Part shown: one piece after another, positions 43,340 through 51,791 of the stretch
Layout: every line of letters begins with the position of its first letter
How positions within the stretch are numbered: position 1 is the first letter of the stretch
Assembly: GCA_947625385.1 (NCBI GenBank)
Contig: CANQOB010000002.1
Location: 30,111-94,110, forward strand
Source of the DNA: an uncultured Clostridia bacterium
GTDB taxonomy: Bacteria > Bacillota > Clostridia > Christensenellales > Borkfalkiaceae
Direction of reading: 5' to 3'
Length of the DNA: 64,000 nt
Notes under the pieces: model-generated
Databases searched by the model: none
What the model was told of the DNA's origin: nothing
The model's input: only the letters and a program-made list of their open reading frames with translations
Program-made: the position numbers and the translations under genes

Positions 43340-43798
43340 CTATTTTTGTTGATTGCGGATGTAGAAATACACCGTGATGTTGGCGCCGCCGCCGTCGGTG
43401 GCGCGGTAGTTGACGCGCACGGTCACGCTCTTTCCCGCGTTTACGCGCAGAATGTGCAGCGTCAGCCCGTCGAGCCGCGCAACGGGGTCGTTTTCGTCCA
43501 CCTTGCTCGTGATCTGTGCGAGGATGTCGTTTTCGGTCGCGTCGGCGGGTTCGAGGCTGTAATCCATCCGCAGCGTCAGCCCCTCGGTATAGTCGTTTAT
43601 CCACACCTCATATTCGGTGTCCGCCTCCCGCGGCTTGATCTCCACGGTATCCCCCGTGTTGAGATATACCCGCGTCGGGACGATCGTCTCGACATAGATC
43701 CGCGTGTTGTAGGACATCATGCGCATGCCGAAGATGCCGACGATGACGACGGAGAGCGCAAACGTGACGAGAACGATGAGAACGGTGCTCTTTTTCAT
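43340..43798 (-). CDS. Membrane-anchored exoprotein, small
   Basis: A 152-residue protein with one N-terminal span (TVLIVLVTFALSVVIVGIF) and an extracellular beta-rich domain (residues about 35-150, TRIYVETIVPTRVYLNTGDT, then KSVTVRVNYRATDGGGANIT), possibly Ig-like. It lies eight bases after the permease gene and 65 bases before the lipoprotein gene. No family recognised; a role with the neighbouring surface lipoprotein or ABC transporter is inferred from context. Confidence 0.7.
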   Translation of the reverse strand: MKKSTVLIVLVTFALSVVIVGIFGMRMMSYNTRIYVETIVPTRVYLNTGDTVEIKPREADTEYEVWINDYTEGLTLRMDYSLEPADATENDILAQITSKVDENDPVARLDGLTLHILRVNAGKSVTVRVNYRATDGGGANITVYFYIRNQQK

Positions 43799-43806
43799 GC
43801 CCCCTC

Positions 43807-45474
43807 CTACTTTTCAAGGAAATAGACGCGGACGCGCTCGAAGTACAGGAACGCCCGCAGCGCGCAGAAGGCGCCCGCGACGCATGCCAGAACGATGAAT
43901 GCGTACGTCTGCCCGCTGTTGGAAATCAGATAATATCCCGCGGCGAAGAGCGCCGAAAGGACTACGCCGATGACGGTCGCCTTCGCACTGTTCGCGCCCG
44001 ACGATTCGCTCTCGGGGTTCATGACGTCGAGCTCGGCGCACCAAAAGATATGTGCGGCATTGACGAACACCGCCATCAGCAAGAAGGCGACCGCCCTGCC
44101 CGCTCCCGCATGTTCGACGACGCCGTAGAGGACGACCGCCGTCGCGATCGACAGCGTGGACACCGCGATGCGCAGCACGAGGCGGGACGCAAGCAAGCGG
44201 CGGAAGTCGACGGGGCGCGTCTTTAAGAGGTTGCGCGCCGCGCCGTCACGGCTGTAAATATGCGCGAGATAGGCGTTGGACGAGAGCACGGTCACGAGCA
44301 GCACGAGCACGTTGAACGCCGAGGTCATGGTCTGCCCCGTCAGGCTGGTGTTCATGGACGCATAGATGCGATTGAGCGCGAACAGCAGAAAGGCGGGAAA
44401 GAAAAATTCGAGGAAGTTCTTCCAAAGCGCTTTGCCGCTGCGCGCGCTGCGCAGAAGTTCCTCCGAGATCATGCTCCAACCCTTTCTGCGCACCCTGTTC
44501 GGGCGCACTTTGGCGTGCGAAGTTCCGCCCTCCCCCGCCCGCGCCGTCAGTTTGAGGAAGAGCACGCGGGACGTGAAGAACGATGCCGCGATCAGCGCCG
44601 CAAGCACCGCGACGAGCACGGCTAAGGAGATGAGCGAAGTCGTCGTGACGGGATTGCGCGAGATGGCGAGCGTTCCGCCCACCATCATGAGGTCGAGATA
44701 GTGCCACGGGGAGAGGTAAAGCGCAAATCCGTTGAGGAAATCGCGCAGTCCCTGCGAAATGCTCCCCCATTGTCCCAAAATGTTGATGTTCTCCGGGATG
44801 AGACTGACGAGCCAGAACGCGAGCGCGATGATCGCCCCCGCGCCGAGCACGAGAAGGACGTACTTCACGGGACGGATGCGGGAGATCAGCTTGGGGATGT
44901 ACAGCGCGGGAATGGAGAGGAGCGCCCCGATCGCGACGGGGAGCATGCTCACGAAGAGGAAGCAGAAGAGCATCCACGGATAGTAGAACCATACCGCCCC
45001 GCCGATGAGTCCGTAGGCGAGAAACAGGGGAACGGTGAGCGAAAAATTGCGTTTGAGCTCGAAGATGTAATAGACCGCGAGCTTGGAGATGAACACGGTG
45101 TTCTGCTGCACGGGCAACACGAGGAGAATGACGTTGTCCCCTCCCTTGTACAGCGTTTTCGCGAGTCCCGCCGTGCACGAGCAGATGCTCATGAACTGAA
45201 TCAGGGTGAACAGCAGCGTCATCAGCGTGTCGGGAATGCCTCCGCCGAAGGAGAAGATGGACAAAAGCGAGCACACATAGAACACGGCATAAAACGCCGC
45301 CGTCGCCGCAGCGAAAAGAATGAGCGCGATTCCCGCCCGCAGGATAAAATTGCGCTTGGAGCGGAAAAACGAAAGGTCGACGAGCGCTTTGAGCTGCATG
45401 CGAATCAGCACAAACAGCTTGAAAAGCTCTCCCCGCTCTCTCCGTCCCTCGGTTGTGCGCGTTGCCTTCGTCAT
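43807..45474 (-). CDS. ABC-2-type transporter permease
   Basis: A 555-residue membrane protein with about twelve spans in two halves separated by a charged loop (residues about 315-345, SHAKVRPNRVRRKGWSMISE). Its N-terminus is cytosolic (MTKATRTTEGRRERGELFKL). The layout matches large bacterial ABC-2 exporter permeases. It begins one base after the ATPase stop, so the two form a transporter. The substrate is unknown. Confidence 0.82.
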   Translation of the reverse strand: MTKATRTTEGRRERGELFKLFVLIRMQLKALVDLSFFRSKRNFILRAGIALILFAAATAAFYAVFYVCSLLSIFSFGGGIPDTLMTLLFTLIQFMSICSCTAGLAKTLYKGGDNVILLVLPVQQNTVFISKLAVYYIFELKRNFSLTVPLFLAYGLIGGAVWFYYPWMLFCFLFVSMLPVAIGALLSIPALYIPKLISRIRPVKYVLLVLGAGAIIALAFWLVSLIPENINILGQWGSISQGLRDFLNGFALYLSPWHYLDLMMVGGTLAISRNPVTTTSLISLAVLVAVLAALIAASFFTSRVLFLKLTARAGEGGTSHAKVRPNRVRRKGWSMISEELLRSARSGKALWKNFLEFFFPAFLLFALNRIYASMNTSLTGQTMTSAFNVLVLLVTVLSSNAYLAHIYSRDGAARNLLKTRPVDFRRLLASRLVLRIAVSTLSIATAVVLYGVVEHAGAGRAVAFLLMAVFVNAAHIFWCAELDVMNPESESSGANSAKATVIGVVLSALFAAGYYLISNSGQTYAFIVLACVAGAFCALRAFLYFERVRVYFLEK

Positions 45475-45475
45475 G

Positions 45476-47713
45476 TTATACCTTTTTGGACTGCGTATAG
45501 GGCACAGCCTGTACGTCTCCCTTCGTGATGACGTTCATGTAGAACTCTTCGAGCGTCGTCTCGTTCTCGATGGAAGCGACCTCGCGCACGCATTGGATCT
45601 GCCCCTTGCGGATGATGGCGATGCGGTCGCAGACGCGCTCGACGATGTCGATGAGGTGACTGGAAAAGAATACGACGTTGCCCGCCTTTGCGTGCCGTTT
45701 CATACACTCCTTCACCTGGTAGATGCTGTTGGGGTCGAGCCCTGTGAGCGGCTCGTCCAAGATCCAGACCTTGGGGTCGTGGATGAGCGCCGCCATGATG
45801 GCGACCTTCTGTTTCATGCCGTGCGAATAGGTGGAGATGGGCTCGTCCACCGCCTTTTTGAGCTCGAAGATCTCCACGAACTCCGCCATGCGCGCGTCGC
45901 GCTCCTCCTTGGGAACGTTGTACAGGTCGGCGATATAATTGACATATTCGCGCGCCGTGAGCTTCTCATACAGGGCGTAGTGGTCGGGCACGAACCCGAT
46001 GCAGCGCTTGGATGCAACGCTCTCCTGCTCCACGTCGTGACCGCAGACGAGAATGCTCCCCTCCGTGATCGGCTGGATGCCCACGATGCTCTTGATGATG
46101 GTGGACTTCCCCGCGCCGTTGGGTCCCAAAAATCCGAAGATCTCCCCGCCCTTCACGTCGAGCCACACATCTTTGACGGCGTACACGTCGCTCGTGCCGT
46201 ACCGCTTGGAGAACCCGCGGATAGAGAGCGTCTCGGTTTCGTTCATGGTGTCACCTCCTTGCGCATCCTGCGCGCGGCTCACCTCGAGGGCGAGCCTGTC
46301 CATGCGAATTTTCTTTCTGCGCGCCGCCAAGTCGCGCCATCCCGCAACGCTGCGGAAGGCGATCTCGTAGAGGAACCACATGGCGAGCGCGAGCAAACAA
46401 TAGACGAGAAAATAGAGCGATTGGTAGAGCGGGTAGTAGGTGAACGTCAGTCCGCCTATTTCGAACTGCACGACGATATTGCGCAGCTGCTCCGCCCACG
46501 AACCGAGCTTGTCCGCGACGAAATCGCTGTTGATGAAGAAGAAATCCACACCCGCATCGTAATTCGTGAACCATCCGTTGAGCACGAGCATCAACACATA
46601 GTAGAACAGGAACCCCACCATCGACCAGATGAACTGCCTCAGGCGCGGACGTTCGAAGATTCCCAGCGCGACGATGAGCAGCGGCATGAAAAACGCCTGA
46701 TAGTGCGGGCGGTAAAAGTGCATGGTGGACGCCATGAGCACGGTGCCGCTCAATCCCTCCGTGCTGTAATTCGGGATGGTGAGCGCGAGAAACGCCCCGA
46801 ACACGTTGATGAAATAGGTGAAATAGAACACCCGTTTCAGCTTGAAGGTGAGGCAGAGCGGCGTGACATAGAGCGCCGTATTGCACAGGTGCAGGGGCAA
46901 ATTCCCCACGTGCTCCAAACCGATGAGGGACGGGAACTTTTGCAGGCTCATGAAATTCCACAGCCCCGCCAGCGCATAGAAGAGAAGTACGTAGCGCTTG
47001 GTCACAAGGTCCCGCTTTCCGAGCAACAGATACAAGGCGATGGGAATGACCGCCGCCGGATAGATGAAGAGCCGATGGTACAGATTGAGGTCCTCGACCT
47101 TCGCGGCGATATACCGGTTGGGGTCGAAGAGCACTTGGAGCGTGAAGTTGGGCGCCGTGCAGAGGAGGATCCCGACCAGCGCGAGCGCCATCCAGCCCGC
47201 GCTCCTTATGTGCGCTTTCAGACTTCCGACGTTTTTGACGAGCGCAAAGACGGAATAGCCGAGCCCGAACCCGACCTCTGCGGAAAGGAGCGCGCTCCTC
47301 GCCGTCGCCGCGCCGAGCGCAGCCCCCGTGTGCGCCGCCACGAAATCGTTCAGAAAGACCGCATCGAGCGCAAACACGAGCACGGGAAAGACCAGCAAGA
47401 GGTCTGCCGAGGGACAGGACTTCTTGAAGAAGGGATGCAGGCAGAGAAAGATCCCCGCCGCCGCGGTGAACCACACGAGGATGAGCGCACCCGCCGTCCC
47501 CACCGTTTCCACCCCGGGAATCGGGGCGAGGTCGAGGACGGAATAGATGGCGTCGTTATCCCAAAGATAGGCAAGCAGAAAGAGCACGGCAAAGACAAGG
47601 GACGCCGCCTTACAGACCGCGCTCCGCCGTTTGGAGAACTTCATTTCCGCAAATATGAGCGCTTCCGCGACGAGAATCGCGGCAAACGCGGCAGTCAGAT
47701 AATGAATCGTCAT
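45476..47713 (-). CDS. YwaF/TMEM164-like membrane domain fused in frame to an ABC ATPase
   Basis: One open frame of 745 residues. Residues 1 to about 470 have ten or more spans and the YwaF-type motif EHVGNLPLHLCNTALY. Residues about 490-745 are a full ABC-2-type ATPase: Walker A FGFLGPNGAGKSTIIKS, signature TYSHGMKQKVAI, Walker B KVWILDEPLTGLDP, switch His FFSSHLIDIVE. The two domains are normally separate proteins. An ATG at 46246, preceded by AAGGAGGTGA at ideal spacing, can produce the ATPase alone (256 residues). The gene has a perfect promoter and starts the four-gene surface operon. Confidence 0.82.
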   Translation of the reverse strand: MTIHYLTAAFAAILVAEALIFAEMKFSKRRSAVCKAASLVFAVLFLLAYLWDNDAIYSVLDLAPIPGVETVGTAGALILVWFTAAAGIFLCLHPFFKKSCPSADLLLVFPVLVFALDAVFLNDFVAAHTGAALGAATARSALLSAEVGFGLGYSVFALVKNVGSLKAHIRSAGWMALALVGILLCTAPNFTLQVLFDPNRYIAAKVEDLNLYHRLFIYPAAVIPIALYLLLGKRDLVTKRYVLLFYALAGLWNFMSLQKFPSLIGLEHVGNLPLHLCNTALYVTPLCLTFKLKRVFYFTYFINVFGAFLALTIPNYSTEGLSGTVLMASTMHFYRPHYQAFFMPLLIVALGIFERPRLRQFIWSMVGFLFYYVLMLVLNGWFTNYDAGVDFFFINSDFVADKLGSWAEQLRNIVVQFEIGGLTFTYYPLYQSLYFLVYCLLALAMWFLYEIAFRSVAGWRDLAARRKKIRMDRLALEVSRAQDAQGGDTMNETETLSIRGFSKRYGTSDVYAVKDVWLDVKGGEIFGFLGPNGAGKSTIIKSIVGIQPITEGSILVCGHDVEQESVASKRCIGFVPDHYALYEKLTAREYVNYIADLYNVPKEERDARMAEFVEIFELKKAVDEPISTYSHGMKQKVAIMAALIHDPKVWILDEPLTGLDPNSIYQVKECMKRHAKAGNVVFFSSHLIDIVERVCDRIAIIRKGQIQCVREVASIENETTLEEFYMNVITKGDVQAVPYTQSKKV
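46244..46260 (-). promoter_or_regulatory. Internal Shine-Dalgarno and start for the ABC ATPase
   Basis: AAGGAGGTGA (46260-46251) then CACC and ATG (46246-46244), in frame within the 745-residue ORF. It is among the strongest translation starts in the window. Confidence 0.85.
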
Positions 47714-47736
47714 CCTCGCACCCGCCTACGCAACCT

Positions 47737-47765
47737 ATTATAATGCCGATGCCCGAAATTGTCAA
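47737..47765 (-). promoter_or_regulatory. Perfect promoter of the surface operon
   Basis: On the minus strand TTGACA (47765-47760), 17 bases, then TATAAT (47742-47737). The leader to the ATG at 47713 is about 17 bases. Confidence 0.88.
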
Positions 47766-47971
47766 CCGTTCGTTCCAACGGAAACCGAATTCTGCAATTT
47801 TACGCATTTTTCACAGAAAATAATTTCACTTTGCACTGATGTTTGCCTTTTATTCAATGTTTTATAATATTTTTATGAGAAACCCCGAAGAAGGGAACGC
47901 CCCGAAGGGAGCCCGCCTTGCTCTTCGCGCCAAGAAAAATCTTATTTTTCCGTTCAAACTCTTGTCATTTT
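47766..47971. other. AT-rich spacer between divergent promoters
   Basis: About 200 bases between the surface operon promoter and the NifU-like promoter. It holds an AT-rich block at 47800-47875 and a 45-codon open frame from 47875 that I do not accept as a gene. No RNA fold was recognised. Confidence 0.4.
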
Positions 47972-48000
47972 GCTCGCTTTATGCTAAAATATTCGGGAAA
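47972..48000 (+). promoter_or_regulatory. Promoter of the NifU-like/GGGtGRT operon
   Basis: TTGTCA (47972-47977), 17 bases, then TAAAAT (47995-48000). Confidence 0.75.
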
Positions 48001-48032
48001 AGAATTCCGTAACGGAAGAAATGGAGGATAAA

Positions 48033-48734
48033 ATGCAATACTCACGCGAAGTGGAAAACATGTGTTGCGTGGCAAAGGGTCCCCGTCACGACCCCGCACC
48101 CATCCCCGAAGAGGGCAAATGGGTGTGCGCCAAGCAGATCACCGACATCAACGGCTTCACGCACGGCGTGGGCTGGTGCGCGCCGCAGCAGGGCGCCTGC
48201 AAGCTCACCCTCAACGTCAAGGGGGGCGTCATCCAGGAGGCGCTCATTGAGACGATCGGCTGCTCGGGCATGACGCATTCCGCAGCGATGGCGGCAGAAA
48301 TTCTGCCCCATAAGACGATCTTGGAAGCGCTCAATACCGACCTCGTCTGCGACGCCATCAACACCGCGATGCGCGAACTCTTCTTGCAGATCGTCTACGG
48401 CAGAACGCAGTCCGCGTTCTCCGACGACGGGCTCGTCATCGGCGCCGGACTTGAGGATCTCGGCAAGGGTCTGAGGTCGCAGGTGGGTACCATGTACGGC
48501 ACCGCCGCGAAGGGAGTCCGCTATCTCGAAATGGCGGAGGGCTATGTCACCCGTCTCGCGCTCGACAAAAACAACGAAGTCTGCGGCTATGAGTTCGTCT
48601 CCCTCGGCAAGATGACCGACTTTGTCAAGAAGGGGCTCACCCCCAACGAGGCATGGGAAAAGTCGATGGGTCACTACGGCAGATTTACCGAAGAACAGGG
48701 TGCGGTGAAGTACATCGACCCCCGCAAGGAATAA
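48033..48734 (+). CDS. NifU-like iron-sulfur cluster scaffold protein
   Basis: A 233-residue protein with the U-type scaffold pattern: GWCAPQQGACKLTLNVKGGV, ALIETIGCSGMTHSAAMAAE and ILEALNTDLVCDAINTAMRE, including the conserved Cys. The N-terminus (MQYSREVENMCCVAKGPRHD) is an additional Cys-containing region. I prefer the ATG at 48033 because GGAGG lies seven bases before it; 48021 is an in-frame alternative. It is paired with the GGGtGRT gene 11 bases downstream, a combination frequent in Clostridia. The role in Fe-S or sulfur metabolism is inferred. Confidence 0.8.
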   Translation: MQYSREVENMCCVAKGPRHDPAPIPEEGKWVCAKQITDINGFTHGVGWCAPQQGACKLTLNVKGGVIQEALIETIGCSGMTHSAAMAAEILPHKTILEALNTDLVCDAINTAMRELFLQIVYGRTQSAFSDDGLVIGAGLEDLGKGLRSQVGTMYGTAAKGVRYLEMAEGYVTRLALDKNNEVCGYEFVSLGKMTDFVKKGLTPNEAWEKSMGHYGRFTEEQGAVKYIDPRKE

Positions 48735-48745
48735 GGAGGTGCGGC

Positions 48746-49747
48746 ATGGCTTTGTTCGAAGGATATGAAAGAAGAATCGACAAGATCAACAGAACGCTCA
48801 AAGAATACGGGATCTCCTCCGTGGAGGAATGCAGGGATATCTGCCTCGCCAAGGGCGTAGACTGCGACAAACTCGTGCGCGGCACGCAGCCCATCTGCTT
48901 CGAAAACGCGGTCTGGGCATACACCGTCGGCGCGGCGATCGCGATCAAGAAGGGTTGCACGCATGCGGCGGACGCGGCGGAAGCGATCGGAATCGGCTTG
49001 CAGTCCTTCTGCATCCCCGGCTCCGTGGCGGAAAACCGTCAAGTCGGGCGCGGACACGGCAACCTCGGAAAAATGCTCCTCTCGGAGGATACGGAATGCT
49101 TCTGCTTCCTCGCGGGGCACGAGAGTTTTGCCGCCGCCGAGGGCGCGATCTCCATTGCGATGAACGCCAACAAGGTGAGAAAGAACCCCCTCCGCGTCAT
49201 TTTGAACGGTCTCGGAAAGGACGCCGCGATGATCATCTCCCGCATCAACGGCTTCACCTACTGCGAGACGGAATTCGACCCCTACACCGAGACGGTGAAG
49301 GTGACCAAGCGCATCTCCTATTCGGACGGTCCCCGCGCGAAAGTCAACTGCTACGGCGCGGACAACGTTCCCGAGGGCGTCGCCATCATGAAACTCGAAA
49401 AGGTGGGCGTCTCCATCACGGGCAACTCCACCAACCCCACGCGCTTCCAGCATCCCGTCGCGGGCACCTATAAAAAGTGGTGCGTCGAGAACGGCGTGAA
49501 GTACTTCTCCGTCGCGTCGGGCGGCGGCACGGGCAGAACGCTGCATCCCGACAACATGGCGGCGGGTCCCTCTTCCTACGGCATGACGGACACGATGGGC
49601 AGGATGCATTCGGACGCACAGTTCGCGGGCTCCTCGTCCGTTCCCGCGCACGTCGAGATGATGGGTCTCATCGGCATGGGCAACAACCCGATGGTCGGCG
49701 CAACCGTCGCCGTCGCGGTCGCCGTGCAGGAAGGCATGAGCAAGTAA
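48746..49747 (+). CDS. GGGtGRT family protein
   Basis: A 333-residue protein of the family named for its motif, seen here as SVASGGGTGRTLHPDNMAAG. Other conserved parts: LGKMLLSEDTECFCFLAGHE, AKVNCYGADNVPEGVAIM and the C-terminal MVGATVAVAVAVQEGM. Several Cys residues (CRDICLAKGVDCDKLV near residue 25) could bind metal or sulfur. GGAGG precedes the ATG. It is co-transcribed with the NifU-like gene, so it probably works on Fe-S or sulfur chemistry; the biochemical function is not known to me. Confidence 0.88.
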   Translation: MALFEGYERRIDKINRTLKEYGISSVEECRDICLAKGVDCDKLVRGTQPICFENAVWAYTVGAAIAIKKGCTHAADAAEAIGIGLQSFCIPGSVAENRQVGRGHGNLGKMLLSEDTECFCFLAGHESFAAAEGAISIAMNANKVRKNPLRVILNGLGKDAAMIISRINGFTYCETEFDPYTETVKVTKRISYSDGPRAKVNCYGADNVPEGVAIMKLEKVGVSITGNSTNPTRFQHPVAGTYKKWCVENGVKYFSVASGGGTGRTLHPDNMAAGPSSYGMTDTMGRMHSDAQFAGSSSVPAHVEMMGLIGMGNNPMVGATVAVAVAVQEGMSK

Positions 49748-49751
49748 AGCG

Positions 49752-49782
49752 CGTTCCCCCGCCATCGGGGGAACGTTTTTTT
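49752..49782 (+). terminator. Terminator of the NifU-like/GGGtGRT operon
   Basis: CGTTCCCCCG, CCAT, CGGGGGAACG, then seven T residues. Confidence 0.93.
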
Positions 49783-49804
49783 CGGCGGAAAACAGGAGAA
49801 AGCT

Positions 49805-49996
49805 ATGGGAAAGAACGTCTATGATGACCCGTTGATGGGAAATAAGTACAACATGTTCAAGCTTCGCTCGGATATCGCCGAGTCGCAGGCAGAAGAAGGC
49901 GCCCTGCGCGCACGCGACCGCGCCGCCGCCAAGGAAGCGTTGAAGGCGGAAAAGGCTCGGAAAAAGCAGCGGAAGAGAATGAAAAAAACGGATTGA
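49805..49996 (+). CDS. Small highly charged hypothetical protein
   Basis: A 63-residue protein (MGKNVYDDPLMGNKYNMFKL, then a Lys/Arg/Ala-rich helix ending KKQRKRMKKTD). AGGAG precedes the ATG and a hairpin follows the stop. The basic C-terminal helix suggests nucleic-acid or ribosome binding. No family recognised. Confidence 0.65.
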   Translation: MGKNVYDDPLMGNKYNMFKLRSDIAESQAEEGALRARDRAAAKEALKAEKARKKQRKRMKKTD

Positions 49997-50002
49997 AATA
50001 CG

Positions 50003-50035
50003 CACGGCGCCCCGGTTTGTTCCGGGGCGCCGTTT
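50003..50035. terminator. Hairpin between convergent genes
   Basis: ACGGCGCCCCGG pairs with CCGGGGCGCCGT around six bases, followed by TTTT on the plus strand. Confidence 0.75.
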
Positions 50036-50038
50036 TCG

Positions 50039-50326
50039 TCAGAATTCGAGATGAGAATCTTTTTGCGACCGGCGGTAGATGATCGCACGGTTCCCGATGA
50101 CGGAAACGAGCTCCGCGCCGAGCTTCGAGGCAAGTTCCTCCGCGACCGCGCGCTTTTCCTCCTTCCACGGGGAAAGCAAGGTGACTTTGATGAGCTCCCT
50201 CGCTTCCAGCGCGTCGGAAAAATTGGCGACCGCGGCGTCGGTGACCCCGTCCTTGCCGACCTGTCCCACCGGCTTTTCGACCGAAGCGAGAGCTCTGAGT
50301 TTAGCACGCTGTTTGCTTGTCAACAT
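50039..50326 (-). CDS. yhbY: YhbY/CRM-domain RNA-binding protein
   Basis: A 95-residue CRM domain associated with pre-50S particles. LTSKQRAKLRALASVEKPVG, QVGKDGVTDAAVANFSDAL and SVIGNRAIIYRRS are diagnostic. GGAGG supports the ATG at 50326 over the longer in-frame start. It follows obgE, as is usual in Bacillota. Confidence 0.93.
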   Translation of the reverse strand: MLTSKQRAKLRALASVEKPVGQVGKDGVTDAAVANFSDALEARELIKVTLLSPWKEEKRAVAEELASKLGAELVSVIGNRAIIYRRSQKDSHLEF

Positions 50327-50382
50327 AAAAACCTCCGCATTGTATTTAAGCTGTCTTTCGGACATGGTACCGCCGTTTTATC

Positions 50383-51660
50383 TCAAACGACGTAATCGAA
50401 CTCCACTTCGCCGACGATGACGGTATCCCCCGCAACGCATCCCGCCTCCTCCAACGCCTTGAACACGCCGCGCAGTTTGAGGACGCGCTGGAAGTAATTC
50501 ATGCTCTCGGGGTCGTTGAGGACGACGTTGCGGCAGAGCATATCCACGAGCCCGCCTATTACGACATAGGCGCCGTTTTCGTCGCGGAAGATCTCGAACT
50601 GCGTGTTGTCCGCCTCCTCAAAGACGAACTCATCCGCGGGGATGCGCTGCGCGGGAGGAAGCGTTTTCAGCCGCTCAAAGATCGCGCGCACGAGCGCCTC
50701 CGTCCCCTCGCCGCGGACGGCGGAAAGCTCGAAGATGTCATACTTTTTCGCATATTTTTTTCGGAATCTCGCAATGTTCTCCTCTGCGCCGAACAGGTCG
50801 CACTTGTTGAGCGCGACGACTTGCGGCAGCGCGGCAAGCACCGCCGAATAGGAGGCAAGCTCGCGGCCTATGACCTCGAAGTCCTCCAAGGGGTCCCGCC
50901 CCTCCACGCCCGAGACGTCGACGACGTGGCAGATCATGCGCGTACGCTCGATATGGCGCAAAAAGGCGTGCCCCAGCCCCGCGCCCTCCGAGGCGCCCTC
51001 GATAAGCCCGGGAATGTCGGCAACGATGAAGCTGTCGTCAAAGACGCTCACCACGCCGAGATTGGGGGAGAGGGTCGTAAAATGATAGTCCGCGATCTTG
51101 GGTTTTGCGGCGGAAATGCGGGAGAGCAGCGTGCTCTTCCCCACATTGGGGAACCCGACCAGCCCGACGTCGGCGATGACCTTCATTTCGAGAATGACCA
51201 TATGGGACTGCGTGATGACCCCCTTCTGGGCAAAATCGGGGGCGTGGCGGCGCGCCGTCGTAAAGCGGACGTTGCCCTTTCCCCCTCTTCCGCCGCGGAG
51301 GAGCCGATGTTCTTCCCCGTCCTCATAGACGTCGCATAGAATTTTCCCGCTCTCGAAATCGCGCACCAGCGTCCCGCAGGGAACTTTGATGACGACGTCC
51401 TCGCCCCGCTTGCCCGTGCAGCGGTTGCTGCCGCCGCGCTCGCCGTTTCCCGCAAAATATTTGGCGGTGTAGCGAAAGGGAAGCAGATCGTGCATATTCT
51501 TGTCGCCGACGAACACGACGTCCCCGCCGTCCCCGCCGTCCCCGCCGTCCGGTCCGCAGGCGGGCTTCCCCTTGAATGCCTTGAAGGAATTCATGCCGTC
51601 TCCGCCGTCGCCCGCCTTGATCTTGATTTTTACCTTGTCTGTAAATCCGTTTGTCGCCAT
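50383..51660 (-). CDS. obgE: GTPase ObgE/CgtA
   Basis: A 425-residue ribosome-assembly and stress GTPase. The glycine-rich Obg fold (KIKAGDGGDGMNSFKAFKGK), G1 VGFPNVGKSTLLSRI, G3 VADIPGLIEGASEG, G4 NKCD and the C-terminal OCT domain (about residues 345-425) are all present. No SD precedes the ATG at 51660, and the -10 box lies nine bases upstream, so the mRNA is expected to be nearly leaderless. Confidence 0.97.
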   Translation of the reverse strand: MATNGFTDKVKIKIKAGDGGDGMNSFKAFKGKPACGPDGGDGGDGGDVVFVGDKNMHDLLPFRYTAKYFAGNGERGGSNRCTGKRGEDVVIKVPCGTLVRDFESGKILCDVYEDGEEHRLLRGGRGGKGNVRFTTARRHAPDFAQKGVITQSHMVILEMKVIADVGLVGFPNVGKSTLLSRISAAKPKIADYHFTTLSPNLGVVSVFDDSFIVADIPGLIEGASEGAGLGHAFLRHIERTRMICHVVDVSGVEGRDPLEDFEVIGRELASYSAVLAALPQVVALNKCDLFGAEENIARFRKKYAKKYDIFELSAVRGEGTEALVRAIFERLKTLPPAQRIPADEFVFEEADNTQFEIFRDENGAYVVIGGLVDMLCRNVVLNDPESMNYFQRVLKLRGVFKALEEAGCVAGDTVIVGEVEFDYVV

Positions 51661-51669
51661 GATAGGAAG

Positions 51670-51698
51670 ATTATAGCAGATTTTTGCGCATTTCGCAA
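51670..51698 (-). promoter_or_regulatory. Promoter of obgE-yhbY
   Basis: On the minus strand TTGCGA (51698-51693), 17 bases, then TATAAT (51675-51670). Start predicted about three bases before the ATG. Confidence 0.78.
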
Positions 51699-51791
51699 CA
51701 AAAAGGGCGGCGCCGACGCAAAAAGTATGATTTTCCGCCCTTTGTGTTTGAACGGGCGCGTTTCGTGGTACACTATCCATGAGGTAGTTTC

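Noticed and set aside
47875..48012. A 45-codon open frame with TATAAT six bases before its ATG
   Set aside because: No acceptable -35 box, no SD, no recognisable protein, and it overlaps the promoter of the NifU-like operon.
51748..51774. Possible promoter for the YugP-like gene
   Set aside because: TTGAAC and TACACT are only 15 bases apart and the alternative -10 is poor.
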